Source: Devosia sp. Root685
GTDB lineage: Bacteria > Pseudomonadota > Alphaproteobacteria > Rhizobiales > Devosiaceae
Assembly (NCBI RefSeq): GCF_001427875.1
Contig: NZ_LMHK01000005.1
Span: forward strand, 124,001 to 188,000
Direction: 5' to 3'
Length of the DNA: 64,000 bases
Position 1 is the first letter of the stretch, and each line of letters starts with the position of its first letter. Below, piece after piece: positions 23,748-33,640 of the stretch. The notes beneath the pieces were generated by a model. That model was not told where the DNA came from. It ran no database searches and saw only the letters and a list, made by a program, of their open reading frames with translations. The position numbers and the translations under genes were made by a program.

Positions 23748-25286
23748 TTAGCCTTCTTCGCCAAGCGGCAGGCCGATGAAGCGGGCTTCGCCATTGCGGG
23801 CGACCTTCACCAGAGCCGTCGCGAGGCCCTTGCTCTGCACGCCCGAGATGGCGGCATCATAATCGGCAATCGTGCTCAGCGGCTTGTTGTCGATTTCGAG
23901 CAGCACATCGCCAACGGCGAGGCCACGCTGGGCCGCAGTGCTGTCGGGCTCGACGCCCTGAACCAAGAGGCCACCCGAACCGTCACCATTGGGAACCAGC
24001 GTCATGCCCAGGCTCGACGTGCTTTCCGGAATGGTGGCCGGTGGCACCGGGGCCTCGTCATTGGCTGTCGCCGCCTGCTCGGTCAGCTCGGTCAGCTTGA
24101 CGCTGAGCTTGGTCTCCGCGCCATCGCGCCAGATGGTCAATTCGACATCCGAGCCAGGAGCCTTGCCGGCAATGGTGCGGCTGAGGTCGAGTGCGTCGTC
24201 GATTTGGTCGCCATCGACGGCCGTGATGATGTCGCCCGACTTGACGCCGGCCGTGCCTGCAGGGCCATCCGAAGCCGGCTCGCGGACAATGGCGCCGCGT
24301 GCATTGGCAAGGCCAACGCTATCGGCAATGTCCTTGGTCACGTCCTGGATGGAGACGCCGAGATAACCACGGGTCACGGTGCCGGTGTCGATCAGCTGAT
24401 CGACGATCTGCTTGACCGTGTGCGCGGGAATGGCGAAGGCGATGCCGACATTGCCGCCATTGGGCGAGTAGATGGCGGTATTGACACCGACCACCTGGCC
24501 ATTGGTGTTGAAGGCCGGGCCGCCCGAATTACCGGTATTCACGGCCGCGTCGATCTGCAGGAAGTCGCCATAGCTCGAGCCGCCGATATTGCGGCCGGCG
24601 CCCGAAATGACGCCCACGGTCACGGTACCGCCGAGACCGAACGGGTTACCCACGGCCACCACCCAGTCGCCAACGCGGCTCGGGGTGTCTTCGAAGGTGA
24701 CGAAGGGCAGGTCCTTGCCTTCGATCTTCAATACGGCAAGGTCGGTGCGTTCGTCGGTGCCGACGACCTTGGCAACCTGTTCGGAGCCGTCTTCGAAGAT
24801 CACGGTAACCTTGGTGGCGTCGGAAACGACGTGGTTATTGGTCACCACATAGCCGTCGCCGGAGATGATGAAGCCCGAACCGGCCGCCATGAACTGGCGC
24901 GGCTTGGCATCGCTACCCTGTCCGCCCGGTCCGCGTGGGCCACCAGGGCCGCCGAACTGGTCGAAGAAGTCACGGAAGGGATGCCCCTCGGGCAGGTCGG
25001 GGAAGTTGAACTGGAAGTCGCCGCCGCCGCGCTGCACCGTGCGGGCCGGTTCCTGAGCTTCAACGAGAATGGAAACCACTGCCGGCTTCACGGCATCCAC
25101 GAGATCGGCAAAGCCTTGCTGCTGGTTCACCTGCGGCACGGCGATCTGGGCAACGTTGCGAACCTGGGCATTGGCCGCTTGACCCGTCAGCACAAAGGCC
25201 GTGGACACGCCGCCGATACCCACCAGAAGCGCCAGGGCCGATGCTCCAAGCCAGCGGCGCGTACGCGAAAGAAGAGTGGGACGCAT
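23748..25286 (-). CDS. degP: Periplasmic serine protease, DegP/HtrA (Do family)
   Basis: 512 residues. An N-terminal signal sequence (WLGASALALLVGIGGVSTAFVLTGQAANA) exports it. The trypsin-like domain holds the triad His152 (VVTNNHVV), Asp182 (RTDLAVLKI) and Ser254 (TGNSGGPAFN). Two PDZ domains follow (GYLGVSIQDV..., and LLVQGVEPDSTAAQRGLAVGDVLLEIDNKPL). A glycine-rich insert (FGGPGGPRGPGGQG) lies in the LA loop. It degrades or refolds misfolded envelope proteins. Upstream a GCAAC-N17-CGTT pattern is seen (25340-25365, minus strand). Downstream lie feuP and feuQ. Confidence 0.96.
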   Translation of the reverse strand: MRPTLLSRTRRWLGASALALLVGIGGVSTAFVLTGQAANAQVRNVAQIAVPQVNQQQGFADLVDAVKPAVVSILVEAQEPARTVQRGGGDFQFNFPDLPEGHPFRDFFDQFGGPGGPRGPGGQGSDAKPRQFMAAGSGFIISGDGYVVTNNHVVSDATKVTVIFEDGSEQVAKVVGTDERTDLAVLKIEGKDLPFVTFEDTPSRVGDWVVAVGNPFGLGGTVTVGVISGAGRNIGGSSYGDFLQIDAAVNTGNSGGPAFNTNGQVVGVNTAIYSPNGGNVGIAFAIPAHTVKQIVDQLIDTGTVTRGYLGVSIQDVTKDIADSVGLANARGAIVREPASDGPAGTAGVKSGDIITAVDGDQIDDALDLSRTIAGKAPGSDVELTIWRDGAETKLSVKLTELTEQAATANDEAPVPPATIPESTSSLGMTLVPNGDGSGGLLVQGVEPDSTAAQRGLAVGDVLLEIDNKPLSTIADYDAAISGVQSKGLATALVKVARNGEARFIGLPLGEEG

Positions 25287-25576
25287 AAGGAATAGTCTCC
25301 TTCGAAAAAGCTCTCAACAGCTTGTGGCACTAGATATGGAACGTGCCGCCTTTCTGAGAAGTTGCGCCAGCATTAATGTTTCGCAATGTTGCTGGCTTCA
25401 TTGCGGCACGGTGTATGTCGCCGCCACAATCCCAGCAAAATTGGCCACTTTGCAACCATTGTAACGCGCCGCCATTGGCTCCGAGAGGAGTATCTTCATG
25501 GCAATTCGGAAAGGATTGAAAGCCAGATAAGCGATGTCTCTCTCTGGAGCTTTCACAAACTCTGAAATGCAATTAC
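25287..25576. other. Intergenic stretch between degP and rmuC, no supported gene
   Basis: About 290 bases upstream of degP, less GC-rich than the genes. A 10-codon frame at 25498 on the plus strand has a good GAGGAG site but nothing downstream to control, and a 60-codon frame on the minus strand (25398-25580) resembles nothing I know. The degP promoter must lie here. Confidence 0.4.
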
Positions 25577-25664
25577 CCACCGGCTGTCACCCCGGCGAAG
25601 GCCGGGGCCCAGCCTGAGATCTGGAGATGGGCCCCGGATCAAGTCCGGGGTGACAGCCGGCGGA
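25577..25664. repeat. Palindromic intergenic repeat, family A copy 2
   Basis: CCACCGGCTGTCACCCCGGC ... GGGGTGACAGCCGGCGG; the outer ends are inverted complements. It lies just after the rmuC stop codon side. Confidence 0.88.
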
Positions 25665-25709
25665 TGGAAGACATCCCGGATAAAATCTCACCTTCGAACG
25701 CAGGGTAGC

Positions 25710-27134
25710 TTAGTTCCGGTCCCCCGGCTCCTCACCCACCAGCCGCAGCACCGGCTGCTCGTCGCTCCCGCCATCCCAACCCGCCGGCAGCGTCTTTCCT
25801 GACTTTGCGCCCAATTCGCGCAACATCTCCACCTGTCGCACCACATTGCCGCGGCCCGTCGACAGCTGCTCCTTGGCCTTGGCAAAATCGAGCTGCGCCC
25901 GATCAAGACTGCCGCCGACCTTGTCCATGGTGGACAGGAACCCAGCGACTTTTTCGTAGAGCGCGCCGGCGCGCTCGGCGATCTCCTCGGCATTCTGGTG
26001 GCGCTTTTCGATATCCCAGACATTGCGCACGGTCCGCAGCACCGTCATCAGCGTCGTCGGCGTCGTCAGCATGACGCCCTTGCCCATGCCGAATTCGACG
26101 AGCTTGGCATCGTGCTGGATCGCCGTCGCCAGGGCAGATTCGATGGGCACGAACATCATCACATAATCAAGGCTCGACTTGGCGGCGCGGTGATAGCTCT
26201 TGTCGCCCAAAGTGGTGATGTGGCCGCGCACCGAGGTGATATGGGCGCGAAGATGCTGGTCGCGATCAAGCTCCTCGCTGTTCACGAAGGCTTCAAAAGC
26301 GGTCAGTGACACTTTTGAATCCACGACCAGCCGGTCGCCATTGGGCATCAGGATTTCGACATCCGTGCGGACGCGCTGCCTATCCTCGCCATTATGGCTT
26401 TGCTGGGTAAAATATTGTTCGCCCTCGCGCAGCCCCGATTGCTCCAAAATAGTCGAGAGTATCATTTCACCCCAGGCGCCCTGGGTCTGCGAATTGCCTT
26501 TTAGCGCGCGCGTCAGGTTTTGCGCTTCGGTCGTGATCTGCAGATTGCTCTCGGCCAGCGCCCGGATGCGTTCGCCCATGGCGGAGCGGTCTTCAACAAG
26601 GTTCTTGTGGAACTCGGTGATCTTGTCCTGCAAAGGCTTGAGCAGGGTGTCCACTTGTTCGCGGTTTTGCTTGGAAAACGTCTCGCCATGGCTTTTGAGC
26701 ACATCGCCGGCAATGGCCTTGAACTCGTCGGTCATCTGCTGCCGCGCTTCGAGAAAACGCTTCATATTGGCTTCGTTCTGCCGCGCCTGCTCGTCGAGCC
26801 GCGTCCGCATCGCCGCCAATTCCGCCGTCAACTCGCTGTTCTTCTCGCGCTCGTTGTCGAGCAATTCGCCAGCCCGCTCGCGTTCGCGCACTAGGGTCAG
26901 ATCAGCGTCGCGAATACGCGTGTCGCGCTGCGCGATCTGTTCGAGAAAACTCGCCCTGAGATTTTCGCTCGCTTCGCGCGCCAACTCGTCGGCCCGCTGC
27001 GCATTGGCGCGCGCCGCGCCGACAAGAAGAAAAACGCCTGTTGCCAGCAGCACCACGATGCCGGCAACAAGCGCAAGGCCCAGGGTCACCGGCACCGAGC
27101 CGGCCATGAACAGAATAGTGTCGAGGTCACTCAT
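25710..27134 (-). CDS. rmuC: DNA recombination protein RmuC
   Basis: 474 residues. A single N-terminal membrane helix (VPVTLGLALVAGIVVLLATGVFLLVG) is followed by a long coiled coil (about 45-165, many Arg/Glu heptads) and the RmuC nuclease-like domain: LKGNSQTQGAWGEMILSTILEQSGLREG, DVEILMPNGDRLVVDSKVSLTAFE and YVMMFVPIESAL. RmuC limits inversions at short inverted repeats in E. coli, which is notable in a genome so rich in such repeats. Monocistronic, divergent from def. Confidence 0.96.
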   Translation of the reverse strand: MSDLDTILFMAGSVPVTLGLALVAGIVVLLATGVFLLVGAARANAQRADELAREASENLRASFLEQIAQRDTRIRDADLTLVRERERAGELLDNEREKNSELTAELAAMRTRLDEQARQNEANMKRFLEARQQMTDEFKAIAGDVLKSHGETFSKQNREQVDTLLKPLQDKITEFHKNLVEDRSAMGERIRALAESNLQITTEAQNLTRALKGNSQTQGAWGEMILSTILEQSGLREGEQYFTQQSHNGEDRQRVRTDVEILMPNGDRLVVDSKVSLTAFEAFVNSEELDRDQHLRAHITSVRGHITTLGDKSYHRAAKSSLDYVMMFVPIESALATAIQHDAKLVEFGMGKGVMLTTPTTLMTVLRTVRNVWDIEKRHQNAEEIAERAGALYEKVAGFLSTMDKVGGSLDRAQLDFAKAKEQLSTGRGNVVRQVEMLRELGAKSGKTLPAGWDGGSDEQPVLRLVGEEPGDRN

Positions 27135-27267
27135 ATTGGCACTCTACCCGATTCTTTCGTTCTTTAAATGTTCTATTCTGCGTGGTGCGCAAACGGCCTC
27201 TGCAGTTGACCGCGAGGCGTCAAAACGCCATATCACTGGCAAATCCAGATATTGCCGGACCTTTGCC

Positions 27268-27783
27268 ATGGCCATCCGCCCGATACTCATCATTCCCGAC
27301 GCGCGCCTGCGCGCAGTTGCCGATCACATCGTCGAGGTCGACGAGGAGATCAAGGCGCTGGCCAAAGACATGCTCGATACCATGTATGATGCCCCCGGCA
27401 TCGGCCTTGCCGCGCCCCAGATCGGTGTGATGAAGCGCATCGTCGTCATGGATCTCGCCGCCGAAGGCGAAACCCCGACCCCGCTCGTCATGATCAATCC
27501 CGAAATCACAAAATTCGGCGAGGAGATCCAGGTGACCGAAGAGGGCTGCCTCTCGATCCCCGAGCTCTACTACGAAGTCGAACGCCCTTCCACGGTCACG
27601 GTGAAATACACCGATCTCGACGGACAGGAAGTCTCCAAGGACGCCGAAGGCAAGCTCGCCGTCTGCATCCAGCACGAATTGGATCACCTCGATGGCGTCC
27701 TCTACATCGACTACCTCAGCCGCCTGAAGCGCGACCGCGTCATCAAGAAGTTCGACAAGCAGGCCAAATTGGCTGCGCGCTAA
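27268..27783 (+). CDS. def: Peptide deformylase
   Basis: 171 residues from the ATG at 27268. All three metal-site motifs are present: [10 protein letters not shown] (about 45-54), EGCLSIP (about 92-98, Cys ligand) and QHELDHLDG (about 135-143, HExxH-type ligands). It removes the formyl group from new proteins, usually with Fe2+. It heads the def-fmt-truA group; a palindromic repeat stands in the gap before fmt. Confidence 0.98.
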   Translation: MAIRPILIIPDARLRAVADHIVEVDEEIKALAKDMLDTMYDAPGIGLAAPQIGVMKRIVVMDLAAEGETPTPLVMINPEITKFGEEIQVTEEGCLSIPELYYEVERPSTVTVKYTDLDGQEVSKDAEGKLAVCIQHELDHLDGVLYIDYLSRLKRDRVIKKFDKQAKLAAR

Positions 27784-27789
27784 TCTCTC

Positions 27790-27925
27790 TGTTCTTCTCC
27801 CCCTCGGGGAGAAGGTGGCGCGACGCGCCGGATGAGGGGGGCTTCAGCGAGAATGGAGATTACCCCCTCACCCGTCTCGCCCTTCGGGCGATCCACCCTC
27901 TCCCCGAGGGGGCGAGGAATAGAAA
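27790..27925. repeat. Palindromic intergenic repeat, family F
   Basis: TTCTCCCCCTCGGGGAGAAGG and GCGACGCGCC hairpins on the left face CGCCCTTCGGGCG and CCTCTCCCCGAGGGGGCGAGGA on the right. It sits inside the def-fmt gap. Single copy in this window, but of a type I know from other Rhizobiales. Confidence 0.8.
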
Positions 27926-27935
27926 GGCCAAGCCA

Positions 27936-28862
27936 ATGCGCGTCGTCTTCATGGGCACGCCCGAATTTTCCGTGCCGACGCTGACCGAGATCGTCGCCTC
28001 CGGCCACGAGGTCCTCGCGGTCTATACGCGCGCGCCAAAACCCGCCGGCCGCGGCCAGGCCGAGCGGAAAAGCCCGGTGCATGAAGCGGCCGAAAATTTC
28101 GGCATTCCCGTCTTCACGCCCAAAAGCCTGCGCAACGAAGCCGAACAGCTCCAGTTCGCCTCGCTCGGCGCCGAAGTCGCCGTGGTCGTCGCTTACGGCC
28201 TGATCCTGCCCAAGCCCATTCTCGAGGCGCCTGAACTCGGCTGCCTCAATCTCCATGGCTCCCTGCTCCCCCGCTGGCGCGGCGCCGCACCCATGCAGCG
28301 CGCGATTATGGCTGGCGACAGAGAGACTGGCATCGTCGTCATGAACATGGATGAAGGCCTCGATACCGGCGCCATGGGCCCGACCGAAATCATCCCCATC
28401 GGCCCCGATATGACCGCGGGCGAACTGCACGACCAGATGATGCGCCTCGGCGCCGATCTCATGGGCCGCGCCTTGGCAGCGCTCGAACGCGGCAGCCTCC
28501 ATTTCACTCCCCAGCCCGAAGCGGGCGTCACCTACGCGGCAAAGATCGAAAAGGCCGAGGCAAAACTCGATTTTTCCAAATCTGCCGAAGAGGTGCACAA
28601 CACCATTCGCGGCCTCTCGCCTTTCCCCGGCGCCTGGTTCGAACTGGAGCTTTCCGGCAAGCCGACGCGCGTAAAAGCGCTGCGTTCCACTCTCGCGTCA
28701 GGCACTGCCGCCCCCGGCACGCTGATCGGCCCGGACCTCACCATTGCCTGCGGCACCGGCGCCGTCCGCCTCACCCAGGTGCAGCGCGAAGGCAAGGGCG
28801 CCATGGATGCGGCCACCTTCCTCCGCGGGGCAGGGGTCTTGCCGCCAACCGTCGTCGGCTGA
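27936..28862 (+). CDS. fmt: Methionyl-tRNA formyltransferase
   Basis: 308 residues. The formyltransferase domain has [19 protein letters not shown], the catalytic [22 protein letters not shown] and DTGAM; the C-terminal domain includes the typical [31 protein letters not shown]. It formylates initiator Met-tRNA with 10-formyl-THF, the partner reaction to def. Its stop overlaps the truA start by one base (TGATG). Confidence 0.98.
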   Translation: MRVVFMGTPEFSVPTLTEIVASGHEVLAVYTRAPKPAGRGQAERKSPVHEAAENFGIPVFTPKSLRNEAEQLQFASLGAEVAVVVAYGLILPKPILEAPELGCLNLHGSLLPRWRGAAPMQRAIMAGDRETGIVVMNMDEGLDTGAMGPTEIIPIGPDMTAGELHDQMMRLGADLMGRALAALERGSLHFTPQPEAGVTYAAKIEKAEAKLDFSKSAEEVHNTIRGLSPFPGAWFELELSGKPTRVKALRSTLASGTAAPGTLIGPDLTIACGTGAVRLTQVQREGKGAMDAATFLRGAGVLPPTVVG

Positions 28863-29599
28863 TGCCCCGCTATAAAATCACCATCGAATATGACGGCACC
28901 CCCTTTTGCGGCTGGCAGCGCCAGGCCGACCGGATGAGCGTGCAACAAGCCCTCGAAGAAGCGATCTTCCGCTTCTGCGGCGAAACCGTCACGACGCAAG
29001 CCTCCGGCCGCACCGATGCGGGCGTCCACGCCTTCGGCCAGGTCGTCCACTTCGACCTCTCGACCGACCGCGATCCCTTCCGCGTGCGCGAGGCGCTCAA
29101 CTATCACCTGCGCCCCAACCCGGCCGTGGTCATCGATTGCGAAACCGTCCCCGACACGTTCGAAGCACGCTTCTCGGCCCTCGCCCGCCACTACGAATAC
29201 CGCATCCTCAATCGCCGCGCCCCGGCCGCGCTCGAACGCCATCAGGTCTGGCACGTCCCCAAGCCGCTCGACGCCGATCGCATGCACGAGGCGGCGCAAA
29301 AAATCCTCGGCCGCCACGATTTCACGACCTTCCGCTCCTCCGAGTGCCAGGCCAAATCGCCCATCCGCACGCTCGACCATTTCGCCGTGCGCCGCGAATT
29401 GGACCACGTGGTCGTCACCGCCAGCGCCCGTTCATTCCTCCACCATCAGGTGCGCTCCATGGTCGGCTCGCTCAAACTGGTGGGTGAAGGCAAATGGACC
29501 CCGGCCGATTTCCGCGCCGCCCTCGACGCGGCCGACCGCAGCCGCTGCCGCGCCATGGCTCCGCCGACCGGATTATATTTTATGAAGGTGGATTACTAA
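28862..29599 (+). CDS. truA: tRNA pseudouridine(38-40) synthase TruA
   Basis: 245 residues. [17 protein letters not shown] at the N-terminus and the catalytic-aspartate motif [19 protein letters not shown] (about 44-62) identify TruA. The C-terminal half has [20 protein letters not shown] and [20 protein letters not shown]. It modifies U38-U40 in the anticodon arm. Coupled to fmt by TGATG. Family C half repeat follows. Confidence 0.98.
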   Translation: MPRYKITIEYDGTPFCGWQRQADRMSVQQALEEAIFRFCGETVTTQASGRTDAGVHAFGQVVHFDLSTDRDPFRVREALNYHLRPNPAVVIDCETVPDTFEARFSALARHYEYRILNRRAPAALERHQVWHVPKPLDADRMHEAAQKILGRHDFTTFRSSECQAKSPIRTLDHFAVRRELDHVVVTASARSFLHHQVRSMVGSLKLVGEGKWTPADFRAALDAADRSRCRAMAPPTGLYFMKVDY

Positions 29600-29659
29600 G
29601 TAGCCCTCATCCTGAGGCGCTTTGCGAAGCAAAGCCTCGAAGGGCGAGGGCGTGCCCCA
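29599..29659. repeat. Palindromic intergenic repeat, family C, half copy
   Basis: AGTAGCCCTCATCCTGAGGC followed by GCTTTGCGAAGCAAAGCCTC and GAAGGGCGAGGGCG; one half of the complete element, between convergent genes. Confidence 0.75.
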
Positions 29660-29680
29660 ATGCTACGACCAAGCGTTGTT

Positions 29681-30244
29681 TTAGCTCAGCGCCGGCGCCG
29701 GCAAAAACATGGCCACGATCCCCAGCGCCAGAAACACCCCAACCGCTTGCGATACGAACAGCGCCGCGATCTGCAACGGCGCCAGCGTCACGATGAACCG
29801 GCCGATATTGATAAAGGTCAGCAGCGCCACAATAGCGATGCCGAGCAGCAGCACGATCCCGGCTTCCCCGAACAGCGTCGAAATCAGCAGCAGCACCGCC
29901 GAAACCAGCGTCACCCAATTGCTGGCCACGAGATAGGGAAAGAACCCATCCTGCCGCCCCATCTGCCGCAGCACGATTGCCGCCATGCCGGCCTGCGCCA
30001 CGAACAACACGGCATTGACGACGACAGACTGCGTCGCCGTGCCCGGCGGCAGGTTGATGCCGAACAGCACCGGCCCGAACCCGGCCAGCATCACGGCGAC
30101 AACGGCGGCGATCAGGCTGCCGACAAGGCCGCGCTGGGAAAAATCAAAATAAGTCGAAGCATCGCGCTTGCCGGTAATCAGGGCAACACAGCCCCTTATG
30201 GCGCTCGCGGCTTCTTCGAAAAAGGGAGAATTGGGCTGGGCCAA
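29681..30244 (-). CDS. YIP1-like multi-pass membrane protein
   Basis: About 187 residues if the TTG at 30244 is the start; no ATG is available, and a TTG at 30289 would overlap the upstream gene by 29 bases. After a short soluble part (FFEEAASAIRGCVALITGKRDASTYFDFSQRG) five hydrophobic helices follow. The layout recalls small YIP1-domain membrane proteins. It lies 16 bases after a membrane-protein gene in the dapE operon. Function unknown. Confidence 0.6.
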   Translation of the reverse strand: MAQPNSPFFEEAASAIRGCVALITGKRDASTYFDFSQRGLVGSLIAAVVAVMLAGFGPVLFGINLPPGTATQSVVVNAVLFVAQAGMAAIVLRQMGRQDGFFPYLVASNWVTLVSAVLLLISTLFGEAGIVLLLGIAIVALLTFINIGRFIVTLAPLQIAALFVSQAVGVFLALGIVAMFLPAPALS

Positions 30245-30260
30245 GGGCGTGGATCTCGTC

Positions 30261-30806
30261 TCAGGGTGGGGGCGCGGCCACGGGGCCAAGCACCATGTAG
30301 AGCGTCACGGGCATACCGACAAGCAGCACCATGGTCAAAGCCGCAAATGCCGCAGCAACCCCGATATTCCACTCCGCGGCCCGCCAGCCGAGATAAAACA
30401 GCAGAACGGCGAGGCCAATCCAGAGGAGGATCAGCACCGGCCCTGCGATCAGCGAGAGAAGTGTTCCAACCACGAGATAGGCGATCAGTGCGTAAATCCC
30501 CGGCACCAGGAGGTCCAGCAGCCGCACCTCGCCCGGCACCATGCGCCTTGTGACCAAGATGCCAATGAGCAGCGCGAGGATGGAAAGGCTCTGCACCAGA
30601 AGGGCGATGATGAGGCCGAAGAAATTGGGAATGCCGACATCCGCCGTCGCCAGCGCGATCGAGAGCAGCGCAAAAAACAGGAACAGCACCAGCGCCGTCG
30701 TCAGCCCCGCCGCCGAAATCGCAAAGTGCCTCTGCCAATCGGCCTCGCCGCGCACCATGGCGATCCAGCCGGCCAGTGCCTCTTTCAGCGCCGTCCAGAT
30801 CTTCAT
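30261..30806 (-). CDS. Hypothetical multi-pass membrane protein
   Basis: 181 residues. A short basic N-terminus (MKIWTALKEALAGWIAMVRGEADWQRHFAIS) leads into about five membrane helices, with two charged turns (RRMVPGEVRLLD and WRAAEWN). No family recognised. The ATG overlaps the dapE stop codon by four bases (ATGA), so it is translationally coupled to dapE. Confidence 0.65.
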   Translation of the reverse strand: MKIWTALKEALAGWIAMVRGEADWQRHFAISAAGLTTALVLFLFFALLSIALATADVGIPNFFGLIIALLVQSLSILALLIGILVTRRMVPGEVRLLDLLVPGIYALIAYLVVGTLLSLIAGPVLILLWIGLAVLLFYLGWRAAEWNIGVAAAFAALTMVLLVGMPVTLYMVLGPVAAPPP

Positions 30807-31957
30807 GCGTCCTCGCCCGCGAAGAATTTTTCCATGAAACTTTCGTAGATCGCCGTTAGCCCGACAAGGTCGGTAATGGCGATATGCTCGTCCGCCTTGT
30901 GCATGGAGGGACCGACGAGGCCGCATTCGACCACCGGCCCATATTGGGCGATGAACCGCGCATCCGAGGTGCCGCCCCCGGTCGAAAATTCCGGCCGCCG
31001 CCCGGTGACATCCTCGATGGCGTCGACGAGGGTATCGATATCCTCGCTCAGCGGGGACAGGAACGCGCGCGACGGTACGCCGGCCAGCTCAAATGTCACC
31101 TCGGTGCCATGCGCCTCGACCGAGGCAATCCGCCCGCGCACCCACTCGGCCAGCGTCTCTGGCGTCCAGGTGTCATTGTAGCGGATATTGAATTTCAGCA
31201 CCCCCGCGCCCGGAATGACATTGCTGGTGGGATTGCCTGTATCCACCGTCGTCACTTCGAGATTGCTGGCCGGAAAATGCTCCGTGCCATCGTCGAGTTT
31301 GCTCGTGCTCAGCGCCGTCAAAATCGCCGCCAGCACTGGCAGCGGATTATTCGCCTTGTGCGGATAGGCGACATGCCCCTGCACACCTCTAACCCTCACC
31401 ACACCCGAAAACGAGCCGCGCCGCCCGATCTTGATGCTGTCGCCTAGAACTTCGGCCGAGCTTGGCTCGCCCACCAGCGCAAAATCGAACCCATGGCCAT
31501 TCTCGGCCATCCAGCGCACCAGCTTTTCCGTGCCATTGATGGCGTCGGCTTCTTCGTCATTGGTAATGGCAAGCTGGATGGTGCCCGCCTCGGCCGGAAT
31601 GGACGAACAGGCGGCGACAAAAGCCGCCACACCCGATTTCATATCGGCGGCACCGCGCCCGAAAAGCTTGCCGCCCTCGATCCGCGGCACAAAGGGATCG
31701 CTGGTCCACTGCTTGAGATCGCCCGGCGGCACCACGTCGGTATGCCCGGCAAAGAGCAGCTTTCGTCCCCCGGTACCGCGGCTCGCAAAGAGATTGTCGA
31801 CGGGATAGGACCCGTCACCATCGAACCGCAGATGCGTCACGGCAAAGCCGATCGCTTCCAGCTCCTTGCCCAGAAGTTCGAGCGCCCCCGCTGCCTCCGG
31901 CGTCACCGAGGGGCAGACAATGAGGCGTTCGAGCAGGTTCTGCGGATCGATGGTCAA
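30803..31957 (-). CDS. dapE: Succinyl-diaminopimelate desuccinylase
   Basis: 384 residues of the M20 metallopeptidase family. Metal-site motifs: LLFAGHTDVVPPGD (about 68-81), FGRGAADMKSGVAAFV with the bridging Asp, NDEEADAINGTEKLV with the catalytic Glu, and the C-terminal GLVGPSMHKADEHIAI with the last His ligand. It makes L,L-diaminopimelate for lysine and peptidoglycan. Same strand as dapD, with the DUF805 gene between them. Confidence 0.97.
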   Translation of the reverse strand: MTIDPQNLLERLIVCPSVTPEAAGALELLGKELEAIGFAVTHLRFDGDGSYPVDNLFASRGTGGRKLLFAGHTDVVPPGDLKQWTSDPFVPRIEGGKLFGRGAADMKSGVAAFVAACSSIPAEAGTIQLAITNDEEADAINGTEKLVRWMAENGHGFDFALVGEPSSAEVLGDSIKIGRRGSFSGVVRVRGVQGHVAYPHKANNPLPVLAAILTALSTSKLDDGTEHFPASNLEVTTVDTGNPTSNVIPGAGVLKFNIRYNDTWTPETLAEWVRGRIASVEAHGTEVTFELAGVPSRAFLSPLSEDIDTLVDAIEDVTGRRPEFSTGGGTSDARFIAQYGPVVECGLVGPSMHKADEHIAITDLVGLTAIYESFMEKFFAGEDA

Positions 31958-31974
31958 CGGAAAAGTCCTAAAGG

Positions 31975-32454
31975 TCAGGCAGCGGCGCCGACAGGGTCGG
32001 AGCCAAAGGTGTTGGAGCCCGTGGTGCCCTTGAGAAAACCGAGCTGCACGAGCATGTAGATGGCAAAAATGCCAAAGATCAGATTGAGCGCCGACAGCCA
32101 GAACGGCGGCTGCGGCAGCATGAGGCCACCACCCACATCGACGACAGAAAAGCCGATGCCCGTGGCTGCGAGGAGATTGAGCAGCACGCTGGCGCCGAGG
32201 AAAATCTTGAGGTCCATGCCGTCACTATCGCGGTCGTGCCGGCGCTTCATGCCCAGATTGTAGGTCGGCCAAAGCAGGGCCAGGTTCAGCAGCACATAGA
32301 GCCAGGACAGAACCGTGAAATTGCCAAAGGCGATCAGGTTCAAGACGAGGCCGACGACCAGCGCGACGACAAAGACGGCGAGCACGCCGATCCACCATTG
32401 CTGGCGGCCAATGCGGCCGTCCGATGTGGTCAAGAGCGCGATGATTTTATCCAT
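31975..32454 (-). CDS. DUF805 membrane protein
   Basis: 159 residues. The N-terminal GRIGRQQWWIG, a hydrophobic stretch, NLGMKRRHDRDSDG (like the usual RLHDxxxSG), and the end GTTGSNTFGSDP are DUF805 signatures. About four membrane helices. The role of the family is unknown. It lies between dapD and dapE, 17 bases before dapE, but probably has no part in the lysine route. Confidence 0.85.
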   Translation of the reverse strand: MDKIIALLTTSDGRIGRQQWWIGVLAVFVVALVVGLVLNLIAFGNFTVLSWLYVLLNLALLWPTYNLGMKRRHDRDSDGMDLKIFLGASVLLNLLAATGIGFSVVDVGGGLMLPQPPFWLSALNLIFGIFAIYMLVQLGFLKGTTGSNTFGSDPVGAAA

Positions 32455-32591
32455 TTAGTCCCCTCCAAATGGCCGGAATCATTCCGGCATTCGCAAAGAC
32501 TAGAATGCCGGCGCAGCAAGTGCCAGCGCCGGCTATTATGCCTGCCGTGCAATTGCCGGGATGAGCCCGGTAACGACGACGAGGATTGGTC

Positions 32592-33434
32592 TTAGTCGCG
32601 CAGCAGTTCGTTGATGCCGGTCTTGGAGCGCGTCTGCGCATCGACGGTTTTCACGATCACAGCGCAATAAAGGTTCGGGCCCGGCGTACCATCCGGCAAT
32701 GGCTTCCCCGGCAGCGAGCCGGAAACGACGACGGAGTAGGGCGGAACCTTGCCGATATGCACTTCGCCCGTGGCGCGATTGATGATCTTGGTCGACGAAC
32801 CAATGAACACGCCCATGGAAATCACCGAGCCTTCGCCGACGATGACGCCTTCGACCACTTCCGAACGCGCCCCGACAAAGCAATTGTCTTCGATAATGGT
32901 GGGATTGGCCTGCAGCGGCTCGAGCACGCCGCCAATGCCGACGCCGCCCGAAAGGTGCACATTCTTGCCGATCTGCGCGCAGGAACCCACCGTCGCCCAG
33001 GTATCGACCATGGTGTTTTCATCGACATAGGCGCCAAGGTTCACAAAGCTCGGCATCAGGATAACGCCCTTGCCGATAAACGCCGACTGCCGCACCACGG
33101 CGCCCGGCACGGTGCGGAAACCGGCGGCGCGATATTGGTTGTCGCCCCAGCCGACGAACTTCGATGGCACCTTGTCGAACCAGTTGGCCCCGCCCGGCGC
33201 GCCTTCGATCAGCACGTTGTCATTGAGCCGGAAGGAGAGCAGCACGGCCTTCTTCAGCCACTGATTAACCTGCCAATCGCCGTTCACTTTCTCGGCCACG
33301 CGCGCCTCGCCTGAATCGAGCAGGTTCAGCGCCGTTTCCACCGCATCGCGCACTTCGCCTTTGGTCGAGAAATTGATCTCGGCCCGGTTTTCAAAGGCGG
33401 TTTCGATGACAGTGGAAAGCTGGGCGTGCGACAT
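32592..33434 (-). CDS. dapD: Tetrahydrodipicolinate N-succinyltransferase
   Basis: 280 residues. The ATG at 33434 follows TAGGAG. The N-terminal domain has [17 protein letters not shown]; the centre is a left-handed beta helix of hexapeptide repeats ([56 protein letters not shown]). It makes N-succinyl-2-amino-6-ketopimelate, which DapC and then DapE process. First gene of the leftward group dapD, DUF805, dapE and two membrane proteins. Confidence 0.97.
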   Translation of the reverse strand: MSHAQLSTVIETAFENRAEINFSTKGEVRDAVETALNLLDSGEARVAEKVNGDWQVNQWLKKAVLLSFRLNDNVLIEGAPGGANWFDKVPSKFVGWGDNQYRAAGFRTVPGAVVRQSAFIGKGVILMPSFVNLGAYVDENTMVDTWATVGSCAQIGKNVHLSGGVGIGGVLEPLQANPTIIEDNCFVGARSEVVEGVIVGEGSVISMGVFIGSSTKIINRATGEVHIGKVPPYSVVVSGSLPGKPLPDGTPGPNLYCAVIVKTVDAQTRSKTGINELLRD

Positions 33435-33518
33435 GACGGCTCCTACGGAAATGCTGGCGCGGACCATAGCGGGGACGGGCGGAGTGTCAACTTGAATGCG
33501 GGCTTCTGCGCCTGCCGA

Positions 33519-33632
33519 CCCCCACCCTCATTCCCTCCCCACAAGGGGGAGGGAGGCGCAAGCCACAGTCGTCCCGGTTCCATCGTCTCCCTCCCCCTTG
33601 TGGGGAGGGATCAAGGGTGGGGGTTCGGCAAG
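33519..33632. repeat. Palindromic intergenic repeat, family E copy 1
   Basis: GACCCCCACCCTCATTCCCT with the hairpin CTCCCCACAAGGGGGAG on the left, and CTCCCCCTTGTGGGGAGGGA with CAAGGGTGGGGGTTC on the right. Copies at 51287 and 63507. Confidence 0.85.
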
Positions 33633-33640
33633 CCCAAACC

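Noticed and set aside
25398-25580. 60-codon minus-strand frame upstream of degP
   Set aside because: Its start has no ribosome site, the sequence matches nothing I know, and it lies in the region needed for the degP promoter.
26200-27783. 527-codon frame ending with peptide deformylase
   Set aside because: The first 350 codons are antisense to rmuC. Deformylase begins at the ATG at 27268, which gives the normal length and N-terminus.
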